A stretch of DNA of 64,000 bases from Hyparrhenia diplandra (GCA_015847255.1 JADLZK010002605.1:62001-126000); one strand, 5' to 3'; counted from the stretch's first letter, positions 21,330 to 33,505 are shown. Program-made: numbers and translations. The notes: generated by a model not told the origin, from the letters alone.

Positions 21330-24300
21330 TGTAATACCCGGTTTTAAGAAAAAAATCAAGTATACACCATATGTGAGCCCTGGAAGTCAAATCTCACATA
21401 TAGCTACAAAAGAAGGGTAGTATCAAATCAACAATGCTTAAAATATAACGAACATAATATAAAGAACATAACCTCAGTTAGCAGACAGCGGAAAGACACT
21501 CCGATTCTCCGGTGTAGACTCCACGGGGAACAACTAATTCGTTGATCACAGGCCTAAACTCCATCTGAGGTGTGGGGGAAATAGCAAGAGTGAGTCCATG
21601 TCGAACTCCACAAGAATAGCAAGGCAATATCTACCCAAAATCCATGATCGTTATAACATAAATAATGAATAGCATAAAACGATAAATCATGAACAATTTA
21701 ACAAACACAAGTCATCATCCTTAATGTAAAGGTTCGGGGCTGCCCGTGACCTTGGGCAAGGCTAGTATACCAGTTTTTTCAAACTCTGCTTGAGAGGTGT
21801 ACACTTTCACTACAGTCGTGATTCCCAAATGCATGGGTTAATTAGGTCCATGCACCGGTAACCACTCAAGAAGCTCCCCAAAGGTTCGTCTAACAAGTTG
21901 GGGCGCTAAGTCGTCAGACATAGAACCCGCCCTTCCTATGTGGCACATAACTCGCAGCCTATACTCACATATTAAGGGGTAGGGGGCATACTATATCCAA
22001 TTCGGCACTTCCTCCAATGTTGCTAGAAAAATGGTCTTTAGGGAACTAATGTCAGAGCCATATAACCCCCATAGGTGTACTGTAATACCCGGATCTCTGT
22101 CACAGACAAATCCCCATGTTGCCAAACAATTCACATTTAAAGTTTAGTGCATAAACATTAAGCAAGTTATAAGATCATGATTTAAAGCTAGCATATCCCA
22201 AAACTATACTTGCTTTGATACGAGATCCTTCTTCAAGTCCAATCTTCAAGGAACTTCTCGATCGCCAACTTCTTCTAGATCACCCACGTAAAGCTCACCG
22301 TCTACACTTGATTCGAATAGCAACACACAAGCATATGGAGCCAATCATGCATAGCAAACAAAGCTATAATTAGAACAGCACACCAATCAGTGAAAAGGTT
22401 TGTGAGCTAATCTCGGGTTGTTATGAACACACAGACGTGAAAAGCACACTAGTTGGAGCTATGATCAAAAAATAAATAAAGATTACCGAGGGATTTACAT
22501 CATCAGAGAGAGAGAACTATGAGCTTCATTGATTTATTATGTTAGAGTATGTATACGATATTCTAGAGAAATATCTAAAAGCATTTAAAAACAGTTTGAA
22601 TTAGGAAACCAAGATAAAGTAATTATATTTTATTTGTATAAAAGAAAACTAAGCTGTAACCGACATGATATACGGAAGAGATTTAGAATTAGATCAAGGA
22701 TGATGCATACATGACATCAGCAAAAGTACTTAGCCGATTAAGGGCTCGTTCGGTTGCACCAGGAATGGCCGAACGGGCTCTATTCGGGCGGAACGAGCTG
22801 GACCGGTTTGAAACCAGGTATGGGCTGGAATGGTTGTTCGGTTAGGGCCACTGGATTGAAAACGGGCCTGGTTCAGCCTCATTCCGCTTCCTTCCGCTCA
22901 GAACGAAGCCGACCTCCGACCCTCGGGCTCCAATCCGGTCGCGTGCGAGATGCGAGACGAGGCGTCGCGAACGGCGCAGGGCTGGCGGCGGGACGAGACG
23001 GCGTGGCGGCCGGCGGCGCACCGGCGTCGGCGGCGACCTCCTCCCCATCCGGCCTCCACTCTCCCGCTGCCTTCTCTCCGGTAAAAAGCACCGCATCCTT
23101 CCCTCTCCTCTAGGTCTAGGTAGGTTTAGGGTTCTTGCTGGTTCTTGGGACTGGGGGCGTGACCAGCAGGCGCAGCGACGGCGGCGGCGTGCTGGCCAAG
23201 GTGGCTGAGTTCGTGGGGCGACGGCGTGCTGCCCGCTGCGCTGCTATTGCCACACGCAGGACGCACGAAGCACAGGCACAGCAGCAGCCGCTCGTAACGC
23301 GATGGGTGTTTCCTAGCATGTCATGTGCAGCGATGACTTTTGTTCAATCGATTTCTTTGACTAGTAGCACGTAGGTTACTAGCTGATGTGATGGTGTATA
23401 AGAAATATGCAAAGCATCATTTAATCGTGTGACTTCCATAAGAGCACAATTTACTACCTTTGTTTTCATCTGGCATCTGGGACCTGTTCTTGTCAATGTG
23501 CTAGATAGTTTCATGCAACAGAGTGCCCATCAGATGCTTACGTTTGCTTGTTTAACTAGTTAGCTACTTTGTTGGTGGATACTATGTCTAAGTACTGTTT
23601 GATTTCTTTCTCCTGATTTGTTGGTGGATCACAATTACCTTATTCGTATGATTGCATTTTGTTGGTATTGTCTGCTAGCCCAAACAATTTTGTGGAGCCT
23701 GAACCATGATTAATGCCTAATATGCATGTGAGCCTTATTATGTTGAAGTGATTCTATAATTCTGTAGTATAGCTGGACAGATCATGGGCTGACCTGACAT
23801 CCTTCTTTATATGTAATGCAATGCAATTCCTAAGATTCTATAATGCTTGGTTTTGCGCATTTGAACTACAATGTTACTTTTGGTGTACCTGAATGATTAA
23901 TTGTCCACACATAGTTCCACTAGATAGGCCACTATGTCTGATTTGTCTATTCCTAAGATTCAAAGTGCATATATGCAGTTGTTTTGTGATTGAACTGTAT
24001 TGCAACTCATGTTTCTTTCAGTTCAGGATAGGTGAAAAGATAATTGACACCAGTGAGCCTTATTATACGCTTTCTGTACAATTCTAGGATGTGATATGAT
24101 ATACTCTACATACTATTGCAGTATTGCCCACTGTACAATTCATAGTAAGATAATTGACATCACTGAGCCTTATTATACGCTTTTGTACAATTCATAGTAA
24201 GATCATAGTAAGATCACAACTTTCCTTGCTTTCTGTCCTGATTGCTATCCCTTAGTTGCTTGTTGTTAAATCAATCCAAGTAGCGATCTTTGTATTAATA

Positions 24301-27075
24301 GAAGAATATGAACATGATCCCACGGTTCATTGCAGCCACAAAACATATCATTGCACCCAAATTTGTTTTTAAACTAGCAGATGCCCAAATATTCAACAAA
24401 TAAAGAGTATTGAAAGATATATTTAGTCCATAAAAATGGCACCATAGGTTCAAGGAGGACTATAGATAATCAATCAATGCACACTGAAACTGATGTGGGT
24501 ATTGCTATACACCGTGTTCTAACTAATAATAACTGCTTGCTAGGTATGGCCTTGACATGTATTGCTACACACCGTGTTCTAACTAATAACTGCTTGCTAG
24601 ATATGGCCTTGGTGTGTTGCTACTTCTGAATTCTAGTCATGCTGCTGACAAGGCCGCTCTTTTTCAGACAAATTATTAGTAGTGCAGGCATGACCATAGC
24701 ATTGCATATTTGCATATATTTATTTTGTTTGTACAGGTAATTACAACAGTTTCAGTCTGTTGATGAAAGTTGTCAGCTTGCTTCTATGGGTTCTCAGCTA
24801 TTCTCTTTTTTAGTTCAAATTTTCTTGATGAATGAAAACTGAAAAGTTTAGCTCAGACTGTTTTCAGTCAGTGACCAGATTTGCCTGTGTAATCTGCAAG
24901 TAGAATTTATGACTACGTTGATTGTCCTCCATTGCAGTAGTAGAAAGCAAATATTTTTCTTGACAATTATAAACACCAATTTGTAACCTTGGAGTAATTG
25001 TTTGCTCTCGATTTATCTTTGCAGGAGGAGGCTAGATCCAAATGCCACGGTCTCAGACAGTGACTACACCTACGGTAGGACTACACGGAGTTTAAGCACC
25101 TGAAGTAGCTCGGAGTGACACAATGAAGAAGGCTCTAATTAAGCTTTGAGTAGTACAAGACCATAATCTGCAAATATACTTTGGTGTATCATTAAAGTCA
25201 TTAGTAGCAAGGTCTTTTTCTATTATTTTTTACATGTGTTTGTACACATAAGACTGGGATAGAATGTGTGACTTTGCATGGCAAGTACACTCTTAATTTC
25301 TTGTTTGTGCAAAAGTGAATTCAAGAATGGAGGTATCCCCTGGGCCTGGCCTGGATTGGTTCCAACCCAAACCGAACGCACAGGAGGGGATTGAAACCAG
25401 ATGTAAACACATGGATTGTTCCAGAAGGGATTTAAGTGAAACACATGGATTCACTCAATACCACCCTGGATTGGTTCCAGCTGGATTGGTTCCAAAAAAC
25501 AACCGAACGAGGCCTAAATAATATGCTTGAAGCTAACTTGCAAAGGGATGAGTCGTAACAGCTTGAATTGGAGCACAGCACGGACGGCTCAGGACGTTGA
25601 AGGTATGTGTATTACCATGGTATTTCTAGATTTGTTTTTGTGAAGGCAAACGGCAACAAAACGTATGGGCGATGTCAGCAAGCTAGGAATAATGTCATCA
25701 AGAAAACAACTCACGCAGCTTAGGACAACGATGAATATATATTTTGCTGTTGGATGAACTGAGTGGCCACGACTTACATCTACTGAACATGAAGTATCAC
25801 GGAAGATTACCTAGGAGCTCGACGCGACCGGAGAGAGCTCAGCAGCGGCTCTGGGCGAGACGGATGTGGGACGTGCACGGCCAGCTTGACCATGTCCGTC
25901 TAGCAGATTGATGACGGTTCTTGATGAAACACGGATAGTGTCAGACGAGATAGCTGCAGCAGATGAAAATTTCATCATGAAACTAGATGATCTCCACGGC
26001 ATTGACGGATGGCCGGACATGAACATGCATGCATGGCCGGCAGCAAGGCAAAGATGTGAAGTAGACATGCGAGATAAGAAGACATGCAAGGTGCTCACCA
26101 TCTGTATAAAGCAAACGGTGTCCACGATGATTAGTATGGTTGTCTGGATTGCAACTTCATGCAGACGAAGGCAACGAGCTGCTCGAGATGGCGGCCGGCG
26201 GCAAGCTGCAAGTCCAGAACGGAATTTATCAACCTGAACCCGAGGTAAAGAAAATAGGAGAGTTATGCGGCTTCACGAGGTGGAGTCGAAGCGCAGGAAC
26301 GCACTTACGGCGGAGCAACGACGATGAGCAGCAGAAACGACGCTCGGCAGCGGCGTCGACAATGGCGGCGGAAAGCTAGGGCTTGCATGGCTGCGAAGTC
26401 GAACGAGACGGAAACATAGCATGCTAGGGTTGGAAAACGGTGCCGCCAAGTTGCAGCTGGGTCTTTATAGGCGCTGGTCGTGCGATATCAAGGCAAAGGA
26501 CCCCGGTTTCGCGAGATTTGGCAGCGGGCAGTGCGCACGGTCGAGTACGACTCGACTACCACGGAGGAAAAAGAGGGCACGGCGTGAGCAGGCCGCTTGG
26601 GTTGCGGCCTTGTGGCCCAAGAGGAGAACAAGCTAGTCGCTGTGACATCAAGGGAAAGCTGAGCCGGCTGGAGTGGCTTGATTGGCTGCCAAGTTGAAAA
26701 ATTAAAAATTAAAAAGAGAGAGAGGGCAAGCCGGGTGGGCCAAAGAAGAAAGAATAGCTGGGCTACCAGCGTTTGGATCGAGCCAAAGGGAAACAAGAAG
26801 GCCGTCTAGGCCAGAAAAGATGAAGGAAAAGAGGGAAAGAAATTCGTTTTTCTTTTGTTTAAACCACTTTGGATTCTTTTTCACTTCTGATCAAAACCAA
26901 TCAATACAGAAAGTCAAATGCAACAGCATGAGTGCACAAACACGTTGCTAACTCCTATAATATATTTTAATTTAATGAAAAATATTATATTTCCTATATT
27001 TTCATGAGCACTAAAAAGTACTTAAATAAATCACTTTTATTCTATTTTCCAAAATACGAATTTTAGGGTGTTACA
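21330..27075 (-). repeat. 3' LTR (minus sense), interrupted by a DNA transposon
   Basis: Runs from TGTAATACCCGG to TTACA at 27,075. It is split by the element at 22,742-25,514. The phrase GCTGGGTCTTTATAGGCGCTG near 26,455-26,480 (TTTATAGG) is a promoter-like spot in plus orientation only; no clear minus-strand TATA box was found. A second TGTAATACCCGG occurs at about 22,080 inside the LTR. Confidence 0.75.
22742..25514. mobile_element. PIF/Harbinger-type non-autonomous transposon, 2.8 kb, duplication TAA
   Basis: Left end GGGCTCGTTCGGTTG, right end CAACCGAACGAGGCC: inverted repeats of about 15 bp with one or two mismatches. Both are flanked by TAA (22,739-22,741 and 25,515-25,517), the 3-bp duplication of the PIF/Harbinger group. 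Sub-terminal DNA at both ends repeats TGGATTGGTTCCA-type phrases. No transposase motif was found. The middle has a GC-rich block (22,900-23,320), intron-like DNA and two local duplications (24,030-24,190 and 24,505-24,610), suggesting captured host sequence of unknown origin. Confidence 0.7.
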
Positions 27076-27239
27076 ATTCTACCCCCACTTAACAAGAATC
27101 TCGTCCCGAGATTCGAGAGACTAGAGAGAAAGATAAAGCTCGTCCTCATGCTTCCTTGATTCGAGGTTGACGAGGAAGATAAGGGTTGGTTACAAGAAAG
27201 ATATAGATCGATTTGTAGTCCTTGAGGTCTTCAAATTAA
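27076..27239 (-). other. last internal bases of the LTR element, including polypurine tract
   Basis: On the minus strand the last bases before the 3' LTR read GGGACGAGATTCTTGTTAAG then TGGGGGTAGAAT. A GGGACGAGATTC phrase close to a purine-rich tract and TGTAACACCC is the usual junction between the end of pol and the 3' LTR in this type of grass gypsy element. The tail of the polyprotein is too short to identify. Confidence 0.7.
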
Positions 27240-27349
27240 ATTTTAATTTAATGAAAAATATTATATTTCCTATATTTTCATGAGCACTAAAATACTTAAA
27301 TAAATCACTTTTATTCTATTTTCCAAAATGCGAATTTTAGGGTGTTACA
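27240..27349 (-). repeat. 110-bp stub of the 5' LTR
   Basis: Nearly identical to 26,964-27,075 (a few changes, for example AAAATAC for AAAAAGTAC and TGCG for TACG). It marks how far the deletion reached into the 5' LTR. Confidence 0.85.
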
Positions 27350-28950
27350 CATTTGTACTAAATCCTTCAAAAGTTTCACTTTAGAAGGCTCACAGTGCAT
27401 CTATAGTAATCATTGCGATGTCATTGTGAAGCCTAAACTTTTTCACCATGCATAGAAACAGAAGGCATGCACCCTTTTAGCAATCGGTGGCAATATACTA
27501 ATAAAAGACATCTGAATCAATCTCCAGTTATTTGTGAGTTTCTGATTAGTTTATCTCAAGCACGCAGGTTCAGGCATTCTCAATTTTTGTGCATAAGCAG
27601 TAGTCTCCTTGCCAAGCTGTATTTCTATTTCTGATTCGTACATTTGAGCTCAATCAAAATGTCCACAGTAAAATAAACAAATACCGCTTAGGCAATACCA
27701 TCACACACACATGTAACACTCAACTATATTGCTAGGTTGCTAGGGCACAAGTTCAGATTAAATCATTCCCACAACATTGGGCATATTAATTTCAGATCCA
27801 ATCGAATGCACAACCACAAAGAATAATCACACAAGACTGTATCAATTTGCCCTTACCTTGGACTTGGAGTAGGGTACCGGATATGCTTTACAACGAATGT
27901 AGAGGCGATGACTCTTTCATGCACACCTGATGACCTAGAGGGAGATGAAGCTGTCAATTTCTAGATATAAAACTAAGCTATATTACCTAATGGCATCAAA
28001 ATTCGGTTCCAATTGTGTTCCAGAAAAGTGTAAGCCAACAAGGCTGTATAGTTTATGATTTCTCTCAGTCAAACTCAAAGGTTTACAATGTTTGAATTTT
28101 CATTTGGGAGCACTGGAATTGGCTAGAGAATGTATATCATTATAACAGTTTGTAAGAAACTAAAAGGGCTCAAGTGCTTCCTAGGTGCATCTGCCAATTT
28201 CAGGGTAGAAACAAGTTGGACCTGACCAATATTAGGTGCAGCCTTTCATTGTTGTGTATTCAGCTTTGTACTCAGTCCCTGCTGTTTGGCTGCAACCAAT
28301 CTGACATATATGATGCTTCCTCTTAAGGAGTTTAATGAAGCTAAGGAACAAAAGCCATATATCCCTTTCAGATACAAGAAAAGCAGTTGCCACCCAGTGC
28401 ATTGTTGAATTGTACCCGGTGCCGGCGCCGCCACGGGAGGAGGTGGCAGCGGAGAGGCGGCGTTGGCCCTGGTGGACGGGGGTTGGGGAGCGGGGCGAGT
28501 GTTTGGTCCGCCTGGAGGCTGGGGAGCGGGGCGAGGTCGATATCGTTCCTTTTTTTTAGTGGTAGGATTTGTGGTAAACACTGAAGTCCATAAGCATCAA
28601 TATTCTCCCGTAAACACCAGTATTTCTATATAAAAATTTCAAAAAAAAAAAAAAAATGAATCGATGTGAATGATAAAGAAAAATCGATCAATGCTGGTTA
28701 ATCATTTTTCAATTGTTTTTTACTTCATTTTTCAATTGGGTTGGGTCAGGCTCCATTATTAGTAAACGTAAACGAAATTTCTCTGGCTGGATTCGTTTTT
28801 TAAACTCGGTATGTTTTTATTGAATTGGATTGCTGGGTCCATGAAGGAAGAAATTAATGGAAAACAGAATATTTGGATTAATTCCTTTTTAATTTGACGA
28901 TCGTTTTATTGGTTGCCTGTTATGCTAAAATAAATGTAATTAACACCTGA
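27350..28950. other. no recognised gene
   Basis: Mostly AT-rich. The minus strand has an exon-like stretch ending at a GTAAGG splice-like site near 27,850, but no family was recognised. A GC-rich block at 28,410-28,540 gives overlapping open frames on both strands without any known motif, so I do not call a gene. Confidence 0.4.
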
Positions 28951-28955
28951 GCAAC

Positions 28956-28963
28956 TATATAAA
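28956..28963 (+). promoter_or_regulatory. TATA box of the DUF538 gene
   Basis: TATATAAA about 150 bp before the ATG at 29,110. The leader between them contains an (AC)n run and an A20 run (about 29,063-29,099). Confidence 0.6.
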
Positions 28964-29109
28964 TCGGAGGGAGACGTAGTTGCTTCCCAGTGATTTTTCC
29001 AGCCAGCACACTCTAGTAGACAGATTACACTTGTGCTTGTACCACGTCTTCAAGCCTAAAAAACACACACACACACAGACAAAAAAAAAAAAAAAAAAAC
29101 ATAGCAGTC

Positions 29110-29587
29110 ATGTGCCACCACCAGAAGCTTATTCTCGTTGCCGTTGCCATCATGGCTGCTTCCATCCTGCAAACCGTCTCCTCCACAGCAACCACGTCGG
29201 CAAACTTTACCGGGGACGACGATGCGGCGAAAAACAGCCTATGATGTCCTGGAGCAGAATAATTTGCCAAGGGGTCTTCTACCACTCGGTGTGAAGTCTT
29301 ACGTGCTTCAGCCTGGTGGCGCTTTTCAGGTGACCCTCCCCGGCGAGTGCAGCTTTTCTGTAACGGTTGCTGGAAAGCAATTCAAATTCCGGTTTGAGAG
29401 CAGTGTTAGCGGCATCATCAAGTCTGGGTCGATCAGCCGTGTGTCTGGTGTCAGTATTCAGGTGGAGTTTGCGTGGCTCGGGATCAGCCAGGTCACCCGT
29501 GCTGGTGACAAGCTCAACATTCAGCTAGAGAAGTCCACCCAGTCATTCCCTGTCAGCGCCTTTGGCCAGAGCGCACGATGCAGCTGA
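29110..29587 (+). CDS. DUF538 family protein, secreted, one-base frameshift as sequenced
   Basis: The start at 29,110 gives a signal peptide: basic start, then LILVAVAIMAASIL and a small-residue cleavage region. The mature part reads TAYDVLEQNNLPRGLLPLGV, later PGECSFSVTVAGKQFKFRFE, IKSGSISRVSG, VEFAWLGISQVTR and LNIQLEKSTQSFPVSAF. This is the complete plant DUF538 domain (a single-exon, apoplast-directed family of about 150-180 residues; biochemical role uncertain). The two parts are in different frames: a run of five A at 29,230-29,234 would need to be four to join them. This is either a read error in a homopolymer or a recent null mutation. TATA box, leader and an AATAAT-type signal near 29,703 are in place. 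Confidence 0.88.
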
Positions 29588-31048
29588 GGCAACGACGACC
29601 AATTCAAAAACCTACAACGCCTGTTGGTTTCAAATTATGCTTAGTAGTTCAGTACATTGTCAAATGTTTGTATTCCGCATATGCTTGACATTTTTGAAGT
29701 GAATAATATATAATTTGATGTTGATTCAGTTTTTCTTTGTCTATCTGTAGAAAGATAGGTACATTAGCATAGCATGGGCAGAAAATTTGCTTCGATGTAC
29801 TTTTATCAGTTTATTTTTAGGGTAACCATGCACATATAAGAGGGCGGGTCCCAAAGTGGAGATGTTAATGAGGAATATATTATACTATTATTAAGTTCAA
29901 AAAACAACGCCAATGGCATCAGGGGTTACTTCTTTCACATCGAATGTATTAAATAAACCCCACTGAGACTCCACGTCACCACGTAAAACATTTCACAAAA
30001 TTTATAAAAAATAGACAAAAAATAAATATAATAATAATGCCATCAACTCATAGAGTTGTCTCCACAAATACAAACTTTATATAAGAAAATTATAGATCCA
30101 TATACAAAGATTTTATTTGTTAAAATATGTATCCACACACCAAATTGTTTCGTAGGGCAGGTACGGATGAATGGGGACAAGTTATGGTTCCACATCCTTC
30201 GTCCATGACAAATCTAACAAGGGCTATTTTGGTCTCCATTTGAATCCACAAAGGGACTAAAGTGGCCATTTTGTTGAGGAATTCCCTTTTGGAACCTAGG
30301 ATCGGTGCATCATTGTCATAAAAGCCACAACCTGCCTTTTAAGACATCCGTCTCCAAAAATAGGGACCATTTTTGGAGCCAGGTCTCTTAAAAATCTGAC
30401 CTTATAGGAAGTATGCTTTGAGCCCAACAAAGCCTATATCCATCCATTCTTTCGGGTTGTTATATATAACAGGAGCTAGAGTTTCTCCTATTTCTCTAAT
30501 CCCCTCGGTGGCGGCGCAAGCGCCATGAACAGCTCCACCAGTAGTGGTGCCTGTCACTACCTTCAACTCTGAATCCATGAATCTCTATCCTCCGCCACTC
30601 TAGATCCAGTGGTAGGAGGCCATGGTGCGACGGCAGTGCGCCCCACCATCTCTCCAGATCAGGAGCCCTCCACTTCCTACAATCTAGATGTCCCTTACCA
30701 TCTCCCCCTTGTCCTACTTTGATCCTCTCGGTGTTGGTGCATGAGGGTCGTGGCCCACTCCTCTGGCGGCGGTGGCCTCCACACAAGCTCTGGATTCAGC
30801 ACGCTCTACCCTCCTCCACTCCACATCTAGTAGCTGGAGTCCATGCCCGGTGACAATGCCCTACAACACCTATTGCCCTAGATTCGGCATCCTCAAGTCT
30901 CCTCATCCTTCAGATCCGGTGGCGAGAGCCCATGCCCCAGCAATGAGGTGTGCACGCCTGCCGGTGCAACGTCAGGCTCGAGCTTCAGCAGCGGTAGACA
31001 CGATGAGGAGGTGGTGCCTAAGGATCTAGGTGTGGACATCGTGGATGG
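29588..31048. other. no recognised gene
   Basis: AT-rich up to about 30,480, then a moderately GC-rich block to 31,030 with open frames on both strands (for example 30,496-30,786 minus) that carry no motif known to me. Possibly non-autonomous transposon sequence. Confidence 0.4.
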
Positions 31049-31310
31049 CACTACTACAAAAATTCTTTTGCGAGATGTTTCCATTTTTTTCCAATACGTA
31101 TAGGAATGTAAACTAGTATTAAATGAGGTGGTCATTTTTTATTAACTGAGGCGGTTACAACAATGGCCTCGCACAATTTATTAACCAAGGCAGACACCAC
31201 CCGCATTGATTAACCGAGGTGGTTGCCCTAACACAACAGATTTGGTTAAAACTATAGGGCTCGCCTCAGTAAATAGTGACCCAAAAAGGCCATCTAAGAC
31301 CCAGTAATGG
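31049..31310. mobile_element. CACTA-type end with sub-terminal repeats
   Basis: Starts CACTACTACAAAAATTC, a common CACTA terminus in grasses. Short repeats follow in both orientations: AACTGAGGCGGTTAC, AACCAAGGCAGACACC, AACCGAGGTGGTTGCC, typical of CACTA sub-terminal arrays. The opposite end was not found, so this is a fragment or a small derivative. Confidence 0.6.
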
Positions 31311-31360
31311 CTTCAGGTATATAACAGGACCTTAGAAACCCAAACCCCGACACCCACCCA

Positions 31361-32940
31361 CACGGGGGCGAAGCCATGAAGGCCCATCCGGGTGCTGGCC
31401 CCCGATTGTGAAATTTCCTAGTAATTTGCTGATGCTGGCCCACAAGGCACCCCCAAAGCCCAAGACAAGGCACCCCCCAGGCCTTGAAGCCCACGGCTGG
31501 ACACAACGATGCTTGACTTCCTGCCCTCGCGGCTCGCGCGGACGCAATTTCGGGATCGCGAGTCGGGCGCTCGCGTCCGTTTCGTTCTGTCTCATCGTCT
31601 GTTTCGCCCAACTCGAGTCAGGAGGCGAGGCGCTCCCGTGATCCCGTCCGTCTCCCGGTCTTGCCGTCACCCAGGTCCGTCTCCCAATCGGCCAACGCAT
31701 GTTATAGTTGTCCGTGGCTTCATTTGCGTGACCGTGATGACAGCTGCGAGGATCTCCCAGTCTGGCCAACACATGTTGTCCGTGACACAATGTTCTTTAC
31801 TATTTTTGTTCTTTACTATTTTTGTTCAGAGATCAGTCTTTGGTGACAGCGGCTCTCCTCCCGGGACCAAGCAAGGACAAAGCGAAGCCGCCCCCGTCAT
31901 TGATCAGGTCAGCTCAATTCTCAACCTCGATTTTTTTTTTTTTTGCAATTTGCGAACTGCAGTTTTTATGCAAATTAATTAATTATAGGTAGTCATGGAG
32001 AGGTATTATAAACGGAAGGCTCAAGACGCTATTGATGCTAATAGAACTCGATGTCCGGATGAACTCAATTGGGATGAGGAAATTAAGTATGACCCGGTTT
32101 GCGGAAAGAAATTGATTCTTATCATCCTAGCCTGAGAGAAAAGGTGAGAAGAAAATACTTGGAGAATGGACCTTGCCAATCTCGCACATGTGATTTTTCT
32201 GTTACACAAATTGGAGAGAAAGAGAAGCCTAGAAGATTTATTTCAGGATCAAGACATTGTGAATGCCATTGGATGTGTGAGATCAACTAGAATCCATTTG
32301 GGTGATCTTAGAGCAAATGGTTGGCAAAAAATTATTAGATGATGTGAATCAGTTTTGTGACTTGCAAGAAATTGATAGAGTGGAAATGGAAAGTACATAT
32401 GTTGATCCCCGACAACCTAGAAAAAAAGTCGAGAATTACAAACAAACATCACTATGCAGTGGATTGCTTTAATGATGTTATTGATTGGTTAGTTCAAGAG
32501 CTTCATAGTCGGTTTAGTGAGACAACCACTCAATTGCTTGTTTGCTCAGTTGCTTTTTTAATCCAAGTGACTCATTTCATGCTTTTGATGGGGAGACTTT
32601 GATGAGCTTGGCGAAATTATATCCTGATGATTTCACCAATGATGATCCGAGGGACCTAAGCCATGAACCGCCTTTACATTGGTGATGTGAAAGCAGATAG
32701 TAGATTCTCTAACATAAACACTATTGGTGAACTTTCCCAAAAATGGTAGAGACAAAGAAATATCGTTTGTATAGACTGGTCTATCGACTTTTGAAGCTTG
32801 TGCTAGTATTGCTTTGTCGCCTGACAACCCGATAAAACCAGGAAGCGACGTCAACTTCCTCGCGATTCTTGCTACACGAAAGGGTCTATCGGTTTACACC
32901 CAAAATATGGCCCCATGCAAAATCCTAGGTTTTTTAGTCA
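31361..32940 (+). mobile_element. hAT transposon relic (TTF-type zinc-finger transposase)
   Basis: The left part has GGGGGCGAAGCCATGAAGG and GGGTGCTGGCCCCC, as in the ends of plant hAT elements of the MYM/TTF-finger class. The right part has GGCCCCATGCAAAATCCTAGG, the usual inverted counterpart, and then decays. Between them is the broken transposase. No 8-bp target duplication was confirmed, so the limits are approximate. Confidence 0.6.
31850..32820 (+). pseudogene. hAT transposase, TTF finger type, internally deleted
   Basis: After an intron-like segment the frame reads CPDELNWDEEIKYDPV, then IDSYHPSLREKVRRKYLENG and PCQSRTC, which is the N-terminal TTF-type zinc-finger region. Next, in other frames, come QDQDIVNAIGCVRS, ITNKHHYAVDCFNDVIDWLV, QELHSRFSETTTQLLVCS and finally the C-terminal dimerisation part RFSNINTIGELSQ and YRLVYRLLKLVLVL. 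The family protein is about 700-800 residues. Here the central catalytic DDE part is missing and several stops and shifts occur. hAT transposase would excise and reinsert the element; this copy cannot. Confidence 0.85.
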
Positions 32941-33298
32941 TTTTTGAAATTACTGTATTTTTTTACGTGCGCGTGCGACCAAATATTATTAGTTAATTAC
33001 AAATTTATTAAATCAAACTCAAATTTTAACACTTATAATTAGTTAAAAGAATGACACAAGCGTGTATTAAAGTTAAACACGAAGCTAATATAACTAGAAC
33101 GAATCGAATCGGATTTAAAACACAAAAGTTATAAGCATTATAATCGGAATGCCAAATATGTAATTAAGGGAAAACATATTTCCTTATATACGCTTTCCTA
33201 CATGTCATGCTAAGGACGCAGGTGGAAAGAAGAAGAAACCCCTGGGGTCTTATGTGAAAAAAAGGATGTTGCTAGTACGTACAGTTAAAAAAAAAACT
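32941..33298. other. AT-rich, no recognised content
   Basis: No ORF or repeat assigned. It ends in an A-rich tract just before the CACTA-type repeats. Confidence 0.5.
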
Positions 33299-33505
33299 TT
33301 TAGTCCCGGTTGTAAGCTGTAACCTGGAGAAACCTAAAACTATTACTCCCGGTTCTACTCACTAGCCGGGAGTAAGGGCTTTTAGTCCACTGTTGGAGAC
33401 CTTTAGCCCCGGTTGAGTCTCTTCGGCGCGTCGCCCACGGACCTTTAGTCCCGGTTGTTGGTGTGAACCTGGAGAAACGAAGCTTTATCCCCGGTTCTAG
33501 TTGGG
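33299..33505. repeat. CACTA sub-terminal repeat array (TTTAGTCCCGGTT type)
   Basis: TTTTAGTCCCGGTTG, TTACTCCCGGTTCTA, TAGCCGGGAGTAA, TTTAGCCCCGGTTGA, TTTAGTCCCGGTTGTT and TATCCCCGGTTCTAG recur within 200 bp in both orientations. Such arrays bound many grass CACTA elements, where they bind the transposase. Neither terminus is present, so this is a remnant. Confidence 0.7.

Larger units (their letters stand above)
21330..27349 (-). mobile_element. LTR retrotransposon remnant with target duplication CATTT
   Basis: The left edge is TGTAATACCCGG at 21,330, preceded by CATTT (21,325-21,329). The right edge is GGGTGTTACA at 27,349, followed by CATTT (27,350-27,354). On the minus strand the element starts TGTAACACCCTAAAATTCG, as many grass gypsy LTRs do. 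In element sense it has only about 110 bp of 5' LTR, about 164 bp of internal DNA and a complete 3' LTR. The 3' LTR is about 3 kb once the 2.8-kb Harbinger-type insertion is subtracted. So a deletion removed the rest of the 5' LTR and nearly all gag-pol, while both outer ends stayed intact. Confidence 0.85.

Noticed and set aside
22080..22092. Second TGTAATACCCGG as an LTR start
   Set aside because: It lies inside the LTR without a matching target duplication; the outer copy at 21,330 pairs with CATTT on the right.
28246..28581. GC-rich ORFs on both strands
   Set aside because: Pro/Arg-rich frames in a short GC block, with no conserved domain and no convincing start.
30496..30786. Minus-strand ORF of 96 codons
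   Set aside because: No motif, opposite-strand frames equally open, and no promoter context.
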